Part shown: positions 51,051 to 60,566 of the stretch, piece after piece
How the letters are laid out: every line of letters begins with the position of its first letter
How positions within the stretch are numbered: position 1 is the first letter of the stretch
Origin: Microcoleus sp. FACHB-672
Lineage (GTDB): Bacteria > Cyanobacteriota > Cyanobacteriia > Cyanobacteriales > Oscillatoriaceae
Length of the DNA: 64,000 nucleotides
Assembly (NCBI RefSeq): GCF_014695725.1
Contig: NZ_JACJOU010000012.1
Span: 248,001 to 312,000 of the forward strand
Direction of reading: 5' to 3'
The notes under the pieces: generated by a model
What the model was told of the DNA's origin: nothing
Databases searched by the model: none
The model's input: only the letters and a program-made list of their open reading frames with translations
Made by a program: the position numbers and the translations under genes

Positions 51051-53888
51051 TTATGAGAGGTAATCAGGAGCAAGTGCAACTGACTCAGGTTTGTTCCTCG
51101 CCGCTGATAGTGTTGGGGCAATATCGAGGGAACCTAACTGGTTGAGAATGCCATCAAAGCGCATGATTAAATTGTTGGATTTCTCAGCGACATAAAGGTT
51201 TGCACCGTCGAATGTAATATCAACAGGATTTCCTAACTTCGAGTTTACGCCGGCAATTTGGGCGCGAACTGCAACATTGCCATTTGCCGCACCGGCATTA
51301 TTAATGACAAACAGTTGTCCGTCAGCTGCATTCATGGCGCTGCCGACATCTGAAAGCAGCAATGTGTCAGAAGATTCCACGTAAATAATTCCATGCAAGT
51401 TGATAGATGCTTTTGCCGTTCCTGTCGGATCGAACGGAGTGAGAACTCGCGTTGGGCCGTTAGTACCTTGAGTGACAGAATACTGGTCATAAACGAGTAC
51501 AGTGCCATCGGTGGCGGCAACAAACAGTCGATCTTGTGATGGCGCATAATCAACATCCCAAGGCCGGCGTCCGCCAAGGTCGGTCGTCTTGAATACGGGT
51601 GCTACGTCGCCTTGCGCTTGGGTGCTGAAGGCAAGAATTGCCGGTGTTGCGGCATTATTTTCGGCAACAAAAACTAGACCTAAACTATCAGCAACCTCGA
51701 CACCTTTCGGACTAATCATGCCGGTGTTTGCACCTGTAATTAGTCGGTCACGCGACGCACTAAATGTGCCGCCATTTCGGCTTTCGGCCTGCCGATTTAC
51801 GACTAAAATTCCGCCGTTGGTGTCGTTGCTATCAAAGGTAATAAAGGCATCGCCTGTTTGGTCGAAGGTGATGTTTTCTACGCTTGCCACGCCGTTAGCG
51901 GTGTTAAATGTCGTTTGGGTGGTTTGCAAATTCGTAGAAAGCCGTGCGACGAAGTCAGTGGCACCGGCAGATGGGGGGTTGCTAGTCGTAACGATGGAAT
52001 TGATTAGCGTGCCTGTAGACTCGATATCGGTGACATCAGCATTAGCCGGCCCTTGAGAAAGTTGAGCGACTAAAGATTCTGGCTTGATTTGGCTGACACT
52101 GACTTGAGGCGCAATATCGCCGCTAGGTCCATTAAATATGTTCTTGAAAATCAATAGCTGATCTTTTGCTTTCTCTGCAACTTGAACATCATTGCCGGTC
52201 AAGATCATATCCACTGGATTACCCAGTTGAGTAGCCGGCCCTTCTAGGGTGCGAGATGGAACCACGTTGCCATCAGCGGCGCTAGCATTATTGATGACGT
52301 AAATTCGCCCGTCACTGTTAAAATTGGGGCTTTGCATTGCCGTAGCCGCGCCAACATCGGTAACGACTAATTGATTGCGGTTGGGTTCATAAACAATGCC
52401 GTGAAGATTAGTAGAAACTTTAGTTCCACTCGCATTTACTAGGTTAATTCTTCGAGTGCTGCCGGCACCGATATTGCTGCCATTTCCGATGTAATTATCG
52501 AAGACGCTAACAGTTCCATCGACTAAGGCGACGAACAGCCGATCTGCGTTTTCATCATAGGCAACGTCCCAAGGTTTGGCCGGCAAAGCAGTAGTAGCAA
52601 CCGGCGGCACATTACCTCCGGCGGCGGTCCCAAATACTTTCACATCCCCTGCACCATTGTCTGCAACAAGAATAAATCCTGCTTCCTGCGCGATGGCGAT
52701 GCCTTTGGGATTGAGCAAGCCGGTTTGAGATCCGGCAATTTCACGGTCTTTTAAAGCTGTAAATGCGTCGCCGTTTGCTCGATTGGCGATTTGAGAAATG
52801 GCGCGAATACTGCCGGCACCGGCTGTTACGTCACCGGCTTGATAAAGATTACCGAGTTCATCGAGTTCTACGCCTTCATTGTTGCCGGCGTCAAATCGTT
52901 TTTGGAAGTTTAAAGTTCCAATAAACTGATCCACATCGCCGACGTTACCTGTGCCGTTACTAGAAACGTAAATTGCTAAAGGATTGACGGTTTCTCCGCC
53001 GCCGCTACGTCCTTCGGCGATGCCAAAGCGAATGTAATGTTCAATCGCACTCTTACGATTTCCGTTGCTGATCGCTGCTGCTACGTCTCCATTATTTTGT
53101 AGATAAAAGTTGGGATTAAATTGAGAACTGGGTTGGCGGTTGATTTCAAATTGACCGTAAACGACGTAATGCTCAATCGCGGAAGTTCCGCCTGATGAGA
53201 CTGCCGTTGCTACATCTGAATTGTTTTGCAGATAAAAATTGGGATCGAACAAAAATTGGGAGGTGCGGTTGGTTTCAAATTGACCGTAAACGATGAAATG
53301 CTCGATTGCCGAGGTTCCACCTGATGAGACTGCCGTTGCTACATCTGAATTGTTTTGCAGATAAAAATTGGTATCAAATAGCGCATTCGGGTTACGGTTG
53401 GCTTCAAATTGACCGAACCCCATGTATTGCTCAATCGCTGTAGTTGCGCCGGCGGATACTGCCGCTGCTACGTCTATATTGGTTTCTAAATAGTAACTTT
53501 CGTCAAAAAATGGGTTGACTTTGCGGCTTTCAAATTGCCCATTTTCGATAAAGTGTTCGATGCCGGTGATCACGTCTTTATCAACGTCTGCTTTAACGTC
53601 TTGATTTTGATCTAAATAAAAGCCGGTGTCGAAAATGGCGTTAGGGTTGCGTCCTTCAAATTGACCGTGCAGAATGAAGTGATCAAACCCATTTCCAGTC
53701 ACATCTGAATTGGTATCAATATAATAGCCTTGATCAAAAAAGGCGCTAGGATTGCGCCCCTCAGATTTACCGTATAACTCGAAGTGTTCAAATCCGTTGT
53801 TATAAATGCCGGCGTTAACTGCTATTGCTACATCTTGGTTCTGGGATAAGTAAAAGTTTTCATTAAAAAGCCCTTGCGCGTCTAACAT
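51051..53888 (-). CDS. Secreted-type repeat protein with duplicated beta-propeller domains
   Basis: 945-aa protein. Residues about 7-300 are seven tandem repeats of roughly 43 residues with consensus FDxxFYLxxNxDVAxAVxxG...EHxxxxGQFExR, a module known from bacterial extracellular and calcium-binding-type proteins. Residues about 305-640 and 640-945 are two homologous NHL/propeller-like halves: DRLFVALVDGTVSVFDNYIG aligns with DRLFVAATDGTVLVYDQYSV, and NLHGIVYEPNRNQLVVTDVG with NLHGIIYVESSDTLLLSDVG. No N-terminal signal peptide is visible. Repeats 5 and 6 are nearly identical in DNA. A surface or extracellular role is inferred. Confidence 0.85.
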   Translation of the reverse strand: MLDAQGLFNENFYLSQNQDVAIAVNAGIYNNGFEHFELYGKSEGRNPSAFFDQGYYIDTNSDVTGNGFDHFILHGQFEGRNPNAIFDTGFYLDQNQDVKADVDKDVITGIEHFIENGQFESRKVNPFFDESYYLETNIDVAAAVSAGATTAIEQYMGFGQFEANRNPNALFDTNFYLQNNSDVATAVSSGGTSAIEHFIVYGQFETNRTSQFLFDPNFYLQNNSDVATAVSSGGTSAIEHYVVYGQFEINRQPSSQFNPNFYLQNNGDVAAAISNGNRKSAIEHYIRFGIAEGRSGGGETVNPLAIYVSSNGTGNVGDVDQFIGTLNFQKRFDAGNNEGVELDELGNLYQAGDVTAGAGSIRAISQIANRANGDAFTALKDREIAGSQTGLLNPKGIAIAQEAGFILVADNGAGDVKVFGTAAGGNVPPVATTALPAKPWDVAYDENADRLFVALVDGTVSVFDNYIGNGSNIGAGSTRRINLVNASGTKVSTNLHGIVYEPNRNQLVVTDVGAATAMQSPNFNSDGRIYVINNASAADGNVVPSRTLEGPATQLGNPVDMILTGNDVQVAEKAKDQLLIFKNIFNGPSGDIAPQVSVSQIKPESLVAQLSQGPANADVTDIESTGTLINSIVTTSNPPSAGATDFVARLSTNLQTTQTTFNTANGVASVENITFDQTGDAFITFDSNDTNGGILVVNRQAESRNGGTFSASRDRLITGANTGMISPKGVEVADSLGLVFVAENNAATPAILAFSTQAQGDVAPVFKTTDLGGRRPWDVDYAPSQDRLFVAATDGTVLVYDQYSVTQGTNGPTRVLTPFDPTGTAKASINLHGIIYVESSDTLLLSDVGSAMNAADGQLFVINNAGAANGNVAVRAQIAGVNSKLGNPVDITFDGANLYVAEKSNNLIMRFDGILNQLGSLDIAPTLSAARNKPESVALAPDYLS
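53191..53371. repeat. Recently duplicated 129-bp repeat unit in the 945-aa protein gene
   Basis: A stretch of about 52 identical bases beginning cctgatgagactgccgttg occurs at 53191 and again at 53320, a spacing of 129 bases (43 codons), matching the protein repeat length. Confidence 0.85.
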
Positions 53889-54313
53889 AAGTTATGATCC
53901 GAAATACAAAGTACAAACAAACTGAAAACTAGAATCGTCTCTGGTGCGATCCCGGAGCTGGATGGAGTGCTATAGGGCTACTTTCATAGCTAAAGCAGTA
54001 GTGAGCGCAGCTAGATCAATACAGTTGAAAGATTGTACCACAAAGCATACTCATCCTTATCTTTTACTGAATAATTTGCATTTTGCCTATCATTGCTCAA
54101 ACCTTTGTCAAGAACCCACTGAGGTTGTACAAAAAAATTGAAATCTGGATTTAATAGGGTTTAGATTTTCTAGCTTTGGGGAGTTGACAACACCTATTCC
54201 AGTAAACGTTTAAAAATTTTATTAATTAATATTGAAAAAAATCTAAAATTTTGAGAAATTAATTTAAAATTTTTGTAAAGACAAAATTTAACACCCACGC
54301 CCTTCAAAACTGG
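53889..54313. other. Gene-free divergent promoter region
   Basis: About 425 bases between the divergent 945-aa repeat-protein gene and the acyltransferase gene. The right half is very AT-rich. A short plus-strand frame at 53944-54141 has no family features. Nothing else seen. Confidence 0.5.
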
Positions 54314-55690
54314 ATGCCAGATCAAATTATTCACGCTCAACCGGCTTTAGAATTTATCCCACCGGCACTTAACCCCCTGATTTTGTGGGGTTGTCAAAAA
54401 CTGCTGCCGGCGTGGCTACCATTGAAGACAACCATTACTGATATTCAAGCCGATAATGTTGCGGACTTAGTTAAACTTTTTCATCAATTTCAAGAAGGTA
54501 AAATTCGCTTTTTATTGGCATTCCGTCACCCGAATACAGACGATCCTTACTGTCTGGGATACTTAACGTGGCAGCTAGTGCCACAAATCGCGAGAGAAAA
54601 AGGAATTTCTCTAAAACATCCAACTCATTTTCACTTTATTTATGACCGAGGAATTCCTCTGTGGGCTGGGGAACAAGTCGGCTGGTTATATTCTCGATTA
54701 GGGGGCACTCCCATCCAGCGGGGTAAGATAGATCGCCAGGGATTGCGTTCAGCGCGTGAGCTATTTGTTGGCGGTAAATTTCCATTGGCAGCCTCCCCAG
54801 AAGGCGCAACAAACGGTCATAATGAACTCGTCAGTCCCTTAGAACCTGGAATTGCTCAGTTAGGCTTTTGGTGTGCGGAAGATTTGTTAAAAGCTGGACG
54901 ATCTGAACAAGTTTTTATTGTGCCAATGGGGATTCAATATCGTTATGTTGAAGAACCTTGGGATGCAGTGGATAAATTGTTAAGTCAATTAGAGACAGAA
55001 TGCGGTTTGCCGGCTTTTGAAAAAAATCCTGAATCCCTGGAAAATCCGAACTCTGAAATTCAAAGTTATTTTTACCGTCGGCTGATTCGGATAGGGGGGC
55101 ATTTACTGGCGATGATGGAGGAATTTTACACCCACTTTTATCATCGAAAATTACCTCAAATTAGCGAAAGCGCAGAATTATCTACTCGACTTTATGCCTT
55201 GCTAGATGTCGCATTACAAGTTGCAGAAGAGTATTTTAATTTACCGCAAAAAGGCAATTTAATTGATCGCTGCCGGCGCTTAGAACAAGCCGGTTGGGAT
55301 CGCATTTATCGAGAAGATATCAAAGACTTTGAAACATTATCTCTTTTGGAACGTGGACTTGCAGATCGCATTGCTGAAGAAGCCAACTTGAGAATGTGGC
55401 ACATGAGACTCGCAGAAAGTTTTGTGGCGGTAACGGGGCGATATGTGAAAGAAAAACCCACGGTTGAACGATTTGCTGAAACCGCTTTACTCTTACGAGA
55501 TGTCATGACTCGAATTCAGGGAGGTAATCCTTTTGGGCGTCCGAAGTTGGGCAAACAACGCGTGCAAATGACGGTGGGTGAACCGATTTCTGTCAGCGAC
55601 AGGTGGGATGCTTATAAAAGTAGCCGGCGATCTGCTGTTGCCGGTTTAACGAAAGACTTACAAATGGCTTTAGAAGGGATGATTTTTTAG
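54314..55690 (+). CDS. 1-acyl-sn-glycerol-3-phosphate acyltransferase-like protein
   Basis: 458-aa PlsC-superfamily acyltransferase, probably acylating a lysophospholipid at the membrane. The acyltransferase core is in the first half: LAFRHPNTDDPYCLGYLTWQ occupies the place of the HxxxxD catalytic motif (H followed by PNTD and D), GGTPIQRGKIDRQGLRSARE is the second block, and AASPEGATNGHNELVSPLEP is the PEGxxN-type substrate block. The C-terminal half is helical and less conserved, longer than in plain PlsC (about 240 aa). The ATG at 54314 is the first in frame after an AT-rich leader. Substrate is unknown. Confidence 0.85.
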   Translation: MPDQIIHAQPALEFIPPALNPLILWGCQKLLPAWLPLKTTITDIQADNVADLVKLFHQFQEGKIRFLLAFRHPNTDDPYCLGYLTWQLVPQIAREKGISLKHPTHFHFIYDRGIPLWAGEQVGWLYSRLGGTPIQRGKIDRQGLRSARELFVGGKFPLAASPEGATNGHNELVSPLEPGIAQLGFWCAEDLLKAGRSEQVFIVPMGIQYRYVEEPWDAVDKLLSQLETECGLPAFEKNPESLENPNSEIQSYFYRRLIRIGGHLLAMMEEFYTHFYHRKLPQISESAELSTRLYALLDVALQVAEEYFNLPQKGNLIDRCRRLEQAGWDRIYREDIKDFETLSLLERGLADRIAEEANLRMWHMRLAESFVAVTGRYVKEKPTVERFAETALLLRDVMTRIQGGNPFGRPKLGKQRVQMTVGEPISVSDRWDAYKSSRRSAVAGLTKDLQMALEGMIF

Positions 55691-55775
55691 TTTATTAGGG
55701 AAAATCTCGCTGCCGAGGGGCGAGATTTCGCTACACTAGAGTTAAGCTGTCCCGCACTTTGGAGCTTTCCTCAAA

Positions 55776-55997
55776 ATGCTAAAATTAAAAGTCGCGTCTT
55801 TAACAGTAACCAGTCTCCTTTTATTTCTATTTGCCGGCTGTTCTAACTCTTCGCAACCTCAAAGTACACCGGCTTCTCCATCAACCGTAACAGAAACACC
55901 GGCACCTGGATTGACTCCCATTAATAGAGTAAAAGATAAAGTGAATGACGCACAGGAAAAAGATAACCAAAGACGAGAGGAGACGCAGAATCCTTAA
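55776..55997 (+). CDS. Small lipoprotein
   Basis: 73-aa exported protein. The hydrophobic signal VASLTVTSLLLFLFAGC ends in a clear lipobox (FAGC), followed by a Ser/Thr/Pro-rich linker and a charged tail (NRVKDKVNDAQEKDNQRREE). Such small, disordered lipoproteins are frequent and have no assigned function. It is convergent with the DUF2079 gene, with only two bases between the two coding regions and no room for a separate terminator. Confidence 0.75.
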   Translation: MLKLKVASLTVTSLLLFLFAGCSNSSQPQSTPASPSTVTETPAPGLTPINRVKDKVNDAQEKDNQRREETQNP

Positions 55998-55999
55998 AA

Positions 56000-57514
56000 T
56001 TATTCAGTTAGCGAATTGCTCACTTGTTGAATAAACAGGTAAACATCATCTTGCTGATAACTGAGTTTAAATTCTGGCTTAGTTTTAAGTTTCTCTACTA
56101 AGCCGGCAGCAAATTTTGGCGAACTCTTCCAACCCGGATCTCGCAAATTTAGCAAAATATATTTAAATTCAGCTAAATTTCCCGGCGGTGAACTCGCATC
56201 GGTAAATTTTATAAGTTGCCGGCAACTTAAATGCGGGGAAATTTCATGAGTTGTTAAAACACTTTCCCGTGTTTGTATTTGAGCAATTGCCTGTCGTGTT
56301 GCTTTCCAAGTATCCAGAGAATCTAGATAAATAGAACCAAAATAACCGTACTTGGCTAATACAATAAATGCTAAAAATGACCACAAAATAAGTGGCAAGA
56401 CACTTCCCTGTCGCCTTTTTAGAAAAGAAAGAAAAGGAATAACAAAGAAAAAAGTATTCTTTTTTCCGCTTTCTAATGGGGTATCAATTTCCTTAGCCGC
56501 CAGGTTAGAAATGACTGCCACCAGCAGAAAAGGTAACACCGGCAGCGAATATTGCTGCACCAAATTTCGTTGAGTTGCGGCTTCTGATAGAATATTTAAA
56601 ACCAGTGTAGAAACTGCCCCCACTAACGGCGAGAGATGCTGCGGCGACAACCACCAAATCACCGGCAATACCAATAATGCCAGATATTCCAATGTTGCCA
56701 GGGAAAAGATTTTGCCCAAAATAAGTGCCGGTTGTAGCAGCAAATTCTTGAGCATTTCTGGTGCAGAATTGCCAAGATAACTGTAACGCGGTAAATGACG
56801 CGCCACAGATGCCGCATTGCTGCCAAAAAATGGAATAATAAATTGCGTAGCAATCAGAAACCAAGCGACACCGGCAGCAATCGCAATTATTCCCAATAAC
56901 CGCTTTTTCTCAAAAATAATTAGCCAAAAACCCATCGTCACAACTGTCAGCGCCAAAACTGCTTTGCAACTTAAAACCAAGGCAATTGCTAAACAAAACC
57001 ATCCAATTTGATTCTGTCGCGCGGCTAAAATTGCCCATAAAAGTGCCGGCAGTGCAATCACTTCTGGATGAAAATCGAACAAATTGAGATTAAAAACTAG
57101 CGGATAAAGAAGATAAACGCCAGCCATCGCTAACGCCGGCTTATCCTGCAACCCAGCTAACTTGGCAAGCCGCCATGCCGGCAGTGCACCCAACGCCAAG
57201 GCAGCCGCTTGCACAGCAAGTAACCCGTGCACATCGGGATAAATTTTGTACAGCAAAGCCAGTGGGTAAAGAATTAAAGCAGCATGATCGCCAAGAATGT
57301 GAAACCCGATAAACGAAGAAATTGCCGGCTTTCCCTGGCTAATCAGATAAACCGCTTGATCAAAAATTCCCAAATCAAACGCGCCAGATTGAAATAAAGC
57401 GTGTCGCAAACTGCTGCAAGCAAAAAAAATCACCGCAGCCGCGCCGGCAATCCAATACACTGCATTATATTTAATATTTGTCAAGATAAAACTGCGAATA
57501 TTTTGACTCAACAT
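56000..57514 (-). CDS. DUF2079 membrane protein
   Basis: 504-aa polytopic membrane protein of the DUF2079 family, whose members resemble GT-C-type glycosyltransferases or related membrane enzymes. The family signature is early: RHALFQSGAFDLGIFDQAVY and GFHILGDHAALILYPLALLY, with the acidic DLGIFDQ loop after the first helix. About ten to eleven hydrophobic segments follow, including FHPEVIALPALLWAILAARQ. The C-terminal 100 residues are a soluble domain (KATRQAIAQIQTRESVLTTH). The biological substrate is unknown. It is divergent from dxr. Confidence 0.9.
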   Translation of the reverse strand: MLSQNIRSFILTNIKYNAVYWIAGAAAVIFFACSSLRHALFQSGAFDLGIFDQAVYLISQGKPAISSFIGFHILGDHAALILYPLALLYKIYPDVHGLLAVQAAALALGALPAWRLAKLAGLQDKPALAMAGVYLLYPLVFNLNLFDFHPEVIALPALLWAILAARQNQIGWFCLAIALVLSCKAVLALTVVTMGFWLIIFEKKRLLGIIAIAAGVAWFLIATQFIIPFFGSNAASVARHLPRYSYLGNSAPEMLKNLLLQPALILGKIFSLATLEYLALLVLPVIWWLSPQHLSPLVGAVSTLVLNILSEAATQRNLVQQYSLPVLPFLLVAVISNLAAKEIDTPLESGKKNTFFFVIPFLSFLKRRQGSVLPLILWSFLAFIVLAKYGYFGSIYLDSLDTWKATRQAIAQIQTRESVLTTHEISPHLSCRQLIKFTDASSPPGNLAEFKYILLNLRDPGWKSSPKFAAGLVEKLKTKPEFKLSYQQDDVYLFIQQVSNSLTE

Positions 57515-57663
57515 TATTAATTAACCATGCCCCTACCTTTAGGTTGGCGAAGCCTTGCCCCATCCCCCATTCCGCACTTTTTCCAGAAGTGAAACGCCAC
57601 CTCTCTATATCAGCGATCCCGTCCTTGTTTATAGTGGAGTTGCCCTATAAATGTTAAACAATT

Positions 57664-58860
57664 GTGAAAGCGATTACTCTCCTCGGCTCCACCGGCTCTA
57701 TCGGCACTCAGACCTTAGATATTGTCGCTCAATACCCCGATCAGTTTCGCATTGTCGGATTGGCAGCAGGACGCAATGTGGAGATGCTAGCGCAGCAGAT
57801 CCGCCAGTTTAAACCGGCAATCGTCGCCATTTGTGACGAAGACAAATTAGCCGAACTGAAAGAAGCGATCTCAGATATCGATCCCCAACCGATCCTGCTT
57901 GCTGGGGAAGCCGGTGTAATAGAAGTCGCCCGATATGGAGATGCCGAAGCTGTTGTCACCGGCATTGTCGGTTGTGCCGGCTTGTTGCCTACGATTGCCG
58001 CTATCGAAGCTGGGAAAGATATTGCCTTAGCGAATAAAGAAACATTGATTGCCGGTGGGCCGGTTGTCAACCCCCTTGTCGAGAAACACGGCGTCAAATT
58101 GTTGCCGGCAGATTCTGAGCATTCTGCCATTTTTCAGTGCCTCCAAGGCGTCCCTCCCGGCGGCTTACGACGAATTCTGCTAACCGCCTCTGGGGGTGCC
58201 TTCCGTGATTGGCCGGTGGAGAAACTGTCACAAGTCACCGTTGCCGATGCACTCAAACATCCTAACTGGTCAATGGGTCGCAAAATCACCGTCGATTCTG
58301 CCACTTTAATGAATAAAGGTTTAGAAGTCATTGAAGCGCATTATCTCTTCGGTTTAGATTACGACCGCATCGACATTGTGATTCACCCGCAAAGCATTAT
58401 TCACTCATTAATTGAGTTGCAAGATACCTCAGTTTTAGCTCAATTAGGTTGGCCGGATATGCGTTTACCCTTGCTTTACGCCTTATCTTGGCCAGAGCGA
58501 ATTTATACCGATTGGGAACCTCTAAATTTAGTTAAAGCAGGGGATTTAACCTTCCGTGAACCGGATCACCAAAAGTATCCTTGTATGCAGCTTGCTTATA
58601 ATGCCGGTCGTGCCGGTGGTTCCATGCCGGCTGTTTTAAATGCCGCCAATGAGCAGGCTGTCGCACTATTTTTAGATGAAAAAATTCAATTCTTAGATAT
58701 CCCTCGTTTAATTGAATCTGCCTGCGACAAACATCAAGCTGATAACTCTCCAAACCCTTCTCTTGATGATATCTTGACAGCAGATCAGTGGGCACGGCAA
58801 GAAGTTTTAGCAGCCAGTGAAAAACTTGACGGGCGGGAGCGTCTAATTTCCCTGCGATAA
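57664..58860 (+). CDS. dxr: 1-deoxy-D-xylulose 5-phosphate reductoisomerase
   Basis: 398-aa enzyme of the MEP isoprenoid pathway converting DXP to methylerythritol 4-phosphate with NADPH. The NADPH-binding opening is [73 protein letters not shown] and [20 protein letters not shown] (metal and substrate loops) are all present, with [12 protein letters not shown] and [10 protein letters not shown] after them. The start codon is GTG. The length is normal. It precedes a Uma2 gene by 35 bases. ispD, another MEP enzyme, also lies in this window. Confidence 0.98.
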   Translation: MKAITLLGSTGSIGTQTLDIVAQYPDQFRIVGLAAGRNVEMLAQQIRQFKPAIVAICDEDKLAELKEAISDIDPQPILLAGEAGVIEVARYGDAEAVVTGIVGCAGLLPTIAAIEAGKDIALANKETLIAGGPVVNPLVEKHGVKLLPADSEHSAIFQCLQGVPPGGLRRILLTASGGAFRDWPVEKLSQVTVADALKHPNWSMGRKITVDSATLMNKGLEVIEAHYLFGLDYDRIDIVIHPQSIIHSLIELQDTSVLAQLGWPDMRLPLLYALSWPERIYTDWEPLNLVKAGDLTFREPDHQKYPCMQLAYNAGRAGGSMPAVLNAANEQAVALFLDEKIQFLDIPRLIESACDKHQADNSPNPSLDDILTADQWARQEVLAASEKLDGRERLISLR

Positions 58861-58895
58861 AATGAAGTAAGCCCCATCCTTCAGGTAAAAATTGA

Positions 58896-59561
58896 ATGAA
58901 AGCTGAAACGAAGCCGGCAGTGTTTGAACTGAAGCAGCTAATTGTCCCTCCCGGCAATAGAGTGGAATTTAAAAACATTTCTTGGGAGATGTTTGAAAAC
59001 ATCCTCTCCTCTCTGGGAGAAGGTTACGCCGCTCGGCTTGCCTATGATAATGGAACCTTAGAAATTAGGATGCCCCTACCAAAACATGAAAGAGCGAAAG
59101 GAATAATCGGTGACTTTATTAAAGTTTTGCTTGAAGAATTGAGCATAGATTGCGAAAATTTTTGTTCAACTACCCTCAAACGTCAAGATATGCAGAGTGG
59201 TGTAGAGCCAGACGATAGTTTCTACATTCAAAATGAATCCGCTGTGCGAGGTAAGATGACGTTAGATTTAAATGAAGATCCCCCGCCCGATTTAGCAATT
59301 GCAGTAGACAACACCAGCAAAACCGGCTTTAACATCTACCAGGCTTTGGGTGTCCCTGAGCTTTGGATCTACGATGGGCAATTACTGCAAATCTATCTGT
59401 TACAAAACGGAAAATATATTGAATCCAATATTAGCCCAAATTTTCCAGAATTTTCGATGACAGAGGTAATTCCTCAGTATCTTGAGATGAGCAAAGCCGC
59501 TGGCAGAAGTGCGGCAATTAGAGCGTTTAGAGCTTGGGTAAGGGAGCAATTAAAGCAATGA
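58896..59561 (+). CDS. Uma2 family protein with altered active-site residue, third copy
   Basis: 221-aa PD-(D/E)xK-fold protein of the Uma2/DUF820 type (GYAARLAYDNGTLEIRMP, PKHERAKGIIGDFIKVLLEE, VEPDDSFYI). The expected family block DLAIEVDxTS reads DLAIAVDNTSKTGFNIYQAL here, with Ala (codon gca) where Glu is normally part of the catalytic set; the downstream Lys and GVPELWIYDG are kept. This copy may therefore lack nuclease activity, unless another residue substitutes. It ends without the coiled-coil tail of the other two copies. It may be transcribed with dxr. Confidence 0.9.
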   Translation: MKAETKPAVFELKQLIVPPGNRVEFKNISWEMFENILSSLGEGYAARLAYDNGTLEIRMPLPKHERAKGIIGDFIKVLLEELSIDCENFCSTTLKRQDMQSGVEPDDSFYIQNESAVRGKMTLDLNEDPPPDLAIAVDNTSKTGFNIYQALGVPELWIYDGQLLQIYLLQNGKYIESNISPNFPEFSMTEVIPQYLEMSKAAGRSAAIRAFRAWVREQLKQ

Positions 59562-60083
59562 TTCTGCTCAAAAATTAAAGATAGAATACAAATGGATATT
59601 TCAATCAGTTGTCAAATCTGGGTTCAAAGAAATTAGTTTCAAATTTTTAAGGAAAAATCCAGGCATCAAAAGACAATTTCCCCTAAAAATATGCTTAAAA
59701 TTAGCAGAAACGAGCAACTCATTTAAAAAACTAGAGCGAGTAATAAGTCGGCTTGCTTTTAAATTTAGGCCAAGCGAAAAAAGACAGTTAACCAAGCTAA
59801 CCAGTTGCCGCCACAAGGAACGATGCCGGCGACTAAGGTGTTATTAAGAAGCAAGCTAAAGCAGCAAGCTTGAAAGCTCTTACAATCTGACTTTGCTCAA
59901 ACTCGCCGGCTTAGTAGAGCAAGACAGCCGGCGTCGGCAAATAGCAATCACAAGGTGTATCCCAATGCCTACAAAAATGATTACTTCCCTCACTTCCCGT
60001 AGAATCCATCCTTTCTACTGAAGCCCTCTTAAAGTGCCCAACCCAGTTTTTACAGTTGTCTCAATAGGGATGCTACCACGCTT
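59562..60083. other. Gene-free stretch
   Basis: About 522 bases with no convincing reading frame; a minus-strand frame at 59601-59816 has no features of a real gene. Several AAGC-rich short repeats (agcaagctaaagcagcaagc) occur around 59850. Nothing else seen. Confidence 0.45.
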
Positions 60084-60305
60084 ATGTCACTCAACCTGAT
60101 CACTCTACTCGCGGCCTTAATTGTGTCTTGGCTAGTCTTCACCGCGTTAATCAACTTGCTAAAAACCACCCTTAAAACGGCAGTTTCAATTGCAGCTGTT
60201 GTTCTTGTCTTGCAACTGGCTTTCGGCATTGGCCCTCAACAGCTTTGGCAGCAGCTGATCGAACTCCCCCAAACGGTTCTACAGCAAGTAATCGGCCAGA
60301 ACTGA
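60084..60305 (+). CDS. Small membrane protein of unknown function
   Basis: 73-aa protein, hydrophobic through residues 4-50 (LITLLAALIVSWLVFTALIN and TAVSIAAVVLVLQLAFGIGP), giving two probable membrane helices joined by a short KTTLKT loop, then a Gln/Leu-rich amphipathic tail QQLWQQLIELPQTVLQQVIG. Similar small proteins are present in many cyanobacteria without assigned function. It stands alone between a gene-free region and the convergent ABC transporter gene. Coding status is supported by the organised amphipathic pattern rather than by a family. Confidence 0.65.
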   Translation: MSLNLITLLAALIVSWLVFTALINLLKTTLKTAVSIAAVVLVLQLAFGIGPQQLWQQLIELPQTVLQQVIGQN

Positions 60306-60566
60306 GATGCAGGAAACTTGCAATTTCCTGCTATCAGCAACCTTAGCAAATAACCTTCCAAAGCTGTACTGAAACAAGAGGTTATTCGCAGTCAGATGCT
60401 AGAAGATAAAAGTGTTGGATATGATAGCCAATTGGCTATGCAACTGCACTCGAAAGTCGCCCTAACAGTGAGCTGCCGGCGAGAAGTTAAATGGCTCTAT
60501 CATTCACTGCCATTCTAAAATTTCACACTTAGCTCGCCTGGAAATCATAGTTATGTGTCAGTATTC

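Noticed and set aside
53944-54141. Plus-strand 65-aa reading frame in the divergent promoter region
   Set aside because: Composition is not protein-like and it starts within 60 bases of the divergent gene start; likely chance.
59601-59816. Minus-strand 71-aa reading frame
   Set aside because: No recognisable motif, no ribosome-binding site and isolated in an AT-rich spacer.
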